Shown: piece by piece, positions 62,263-64,000 of the stretch
Layout of the letters: the number at the start of each line of letters is the position of its first letter
How positions within the stretch are numbered: position 1 is the first letter of the stretch
Assembly (NCBI RefSeq): GCF_000220395.1
Contig: NW_004085918.1
Location: forward strand, 1 to 64,000
Direction of reading: 5' to 3'
DNA length: 64,000 nt
From: Ichthyophthirius multifiliis
Lineage: Eukaryota; Ciliophora; Oligohymenophorea; Hymenostomatida
Position numbers and translations under genes: made by a program
The notes under the pieces: generated by a model
The model's input: only the letters and a program-made list of their open reading frames with translations
Told to the model about the DNA's origin: nothing
Databases searched by the model: none

Positions 62263-64000
62263 ATGAGTCTTGAATATTAAAAGATTATAAAAGGCACTCC
62301 ATTAAAAACAATTGTTCGCATAAAACCTCCAACAAATTTTCAAAGGGAAGATGTTAAATTAACAGGAAATACAATATCTTTAACTGATGCAAATAATAGA
62401 AGTAAAAACTTATAATAACAAAAAAAATATAATAAAAAAATTGAAAAAAAGTTATTGAAGAGCATGATTGCTCAGAAGTATATGGACCAGAAACGGATTT
62501 ATCAACCATATTTTAAAACTCATTAAAAGGTTTCGTCTCGACATTTATATTAGGATTTAATTGTTGTTTTTTTAGTTTTGGTTCAACAGGTGCAGGCAAA
62601 TCATAAACAATAGAAGGTAACAGAAAAGAATCAGGTTTAATAATGCATATGGGAAATTCATTATTTAACTAATTAGATACAAGAAAGCGATAATCAAATT
62701 AATAACGCTAAGCTGGCTTATAGAATTATTCATATGCAGTAAGAGTAAGATTTGTAGAAATATTAGATGAAGAAATTGCTGATTTATTAGGAAAGGGTAC
62801 ACAATTTACAGAAGTATTAAGAGTAGATGAAACAATATGGGAAGGTCCGATTATATCAAATTCAACATGTGTAACGATACAAACCAGTGAATAACTAAAT
62901 GAAATTCTTTTGAATTCTACAAAAAGAAGAGACTAAACATCAAATGAATTTGGAAAGTTATCTAGTAAAGCAACAGCAATTTTTATAATGGAACTTATTC
63001 AAACATCTGAAATAGTTACTGATGATGGATAAGTAGAAAACCTTGTAATGGTATCCAAAATGATTTTCATTGATTTGCCAGGGTCTGAAATTATGCTTGA
63101 TGACCCTGAAGCTATTAGGGTTAGATAAGGTTCCACTTTAAATAAAAGTATTATCACTTTTACAACTTTAATAAGAGATATTGCTAATTAATAATAAAAA
63201 AACGTATTATTTATTTTTTATATTTTAATCATATAATTTAAAAAAAATATATACAAAAAAAGGATCATGGGTATTACCTTTATGAAAATTCAATAGTAAC
63301 TCATTTAATGAAAGACGCGATAGCAGGTAATTGCTTATCGGTAGGAATTTTTTGTATTTAGCATGGAGATCCTAAAGGAAGTTCATATACATTAAATCTA
63401 TTAAAAAAGGCAGAATATATAAGTAATTTCCCAATAGTTAATGAATCCAAAGCCATAGGTTTACTTAAAAAATATAGAGCAGAATGCATGGCTGCATAAT
63501 CAAACAATAGAGGAAATAATGCAGGTTTAGTAGGTATAGATGGAGATATGGGGAATTATAAAATGTAAGAATATGAAAAAAAACTTATGGAATCACATCT
63601 AGATAAGCTCAAATTAGAAGAAGACAGGCAAAGATATGCACAAAAACTAACCGAAATAAGAGAAAAATATAATTAATTAGTAAAAGATAAAGGTGATCTA
63701 TAAGGGGAATTAATAAAATGTGAAGAGGAAAAATTAGAAATTAGTAAAGCTTTAGTTGAATTACAAATTGAAAATACGAAATTAATGGAAATTATTTAAA
63801 CTGAAAAATATGAAAGCAATACAAAATTACTTAATGCTGATGGTGAATTACTTGATTTAAAAATTAGAGACGAAAAGAATTTGGAAAAAATTAGTTAATT
63901 GTTTGATGAGAAGAAATTATTGGAAGACGATAAACGTGAATTAGAAATCGAATTTGTTGCTTTGAAAAAAAATTTCATTGAAATCAATAAATTATATGAA
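62263..64000 (+). CDS. Divergent kinesin-like motor protein, 3' truncated by window
   Basis: Exons 62263-62401, 62452-63203 and 63263 to the window end (introns 50 and 59 nt); about 540 residues are present. The start GTPLKTIVRIKPP matches kinesin strand 1. The P-loop reads FGSTGAGKS (residues 89-97) and is followed by QTIEG; switch II reads FIDLPGSE instead of the usual DLAGSE; switch I is unusual (EFGKLSSKAT, where NxxSSRSH is expected). After LNKSIITFTTLI and a motor-closing helix comes a Lys/Glu-rich coiled coil starting near 63560. These changes suggest a motor with altered or weak ATPase action, like the divergent kinesins of axonemes. Nucleotide contacts of the P-loop are retained. The C-terminus is outside the window. 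Confidence 0.85.

Overview
The window looks like macronuclear DNA of a ciliate, most likely a hymenostome-type oligohymenophorean (a relative of Ichthyophthirius or Tetrahymena). It is extremely A+T-rich, and spacers are close to pure A/T. Every well-conserved gene reads through many in-frame TAA and TAG codons at glutamine positions and ends only at TGA. Most introns are short (about 39-117 nt), begin GT and end AG. I see no telomere repeats, rRNA or tRNA, so this is an internal segment. Species is an inference; the code and protein families are read directly.

Layout. 1-5.8 kb: a P-type Na+/K+-ATPase alpha subunit (+) convergent with a TMBIM/Lifeguard membrane protein (-). 5.8-12.1 kb: simple-repeat spacer, then two Asn/Gln-rich hypothetical genes. 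12.6-16.6 kb (+): an ARM-repeat protein, a VAP-like MSP-domain ER protein and RNA polymerase subunit RPB5. 16.8-20.2 kb (-): a six-helix membrane hybrid histidine kinase. 21.8-30.2 kb (+): a Lys/Gln/Asn-rich protein, RAB2, V-ATPase subunit A and a 984-residue coiled-coil protein. 31.9-34.5 kb (+): a secreted leishmanolysin-like M8 metalloprotease with a long cysteine-rich tail. 34.8-35.5 kb (-): 2-Cys peroxiredoxin. 36.4-41.0 kb: a hypothetical gene, RPA2 (single-strand DNA-binding subunit) and a protein with two cyclic-nucleotide-binding domains. 41-47 kb: low-complexity DNA with several small or uncertain minus-strand coiled-coil and tail-anchored genes. 47.7-50.3 kb (-): RCC1 repeats fused to a coiled coil. 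50.7-51.9 kb (+): diacylglycerol-kinase-type lipid kinase. 52-54.6 kb: A/T spacer ending in a diverged tandem duplication. 54.5-59.0 kb: a WNK kinase (+) and a Polo-like kinase (-) arranged tail to tail. 59.4-62.2 kb: a small coiled-coil gene and a decayed kinase pseudogene. 62.3 kb to the end (+): a divergent kinesin-like motor cut by the window edge.

The genes are ordinary eukaryotic neighbours, not an operon. Themes are membrane energisation (Na/K-ATPase, V-ATPase), trafficking and contact sites (RAB2, VAP), signalling (hybrid histidine kinase, cyclic-nucleotide-binding protein, WNK, PLK, lipid kinase) and replication/transcription (RPA2, RPB5). The least explained material is a set of frame breaks at poly-A runs confined to Asn/Gln-rich genes, a perfect 24-bp inverted repeat in a spacer, the tandem duplication overlapping the probable WNK first exon, and the kinase remnant. 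Exon boundaries were inferred by keeping reading frame and GT/AG rules; no transcript data were available.
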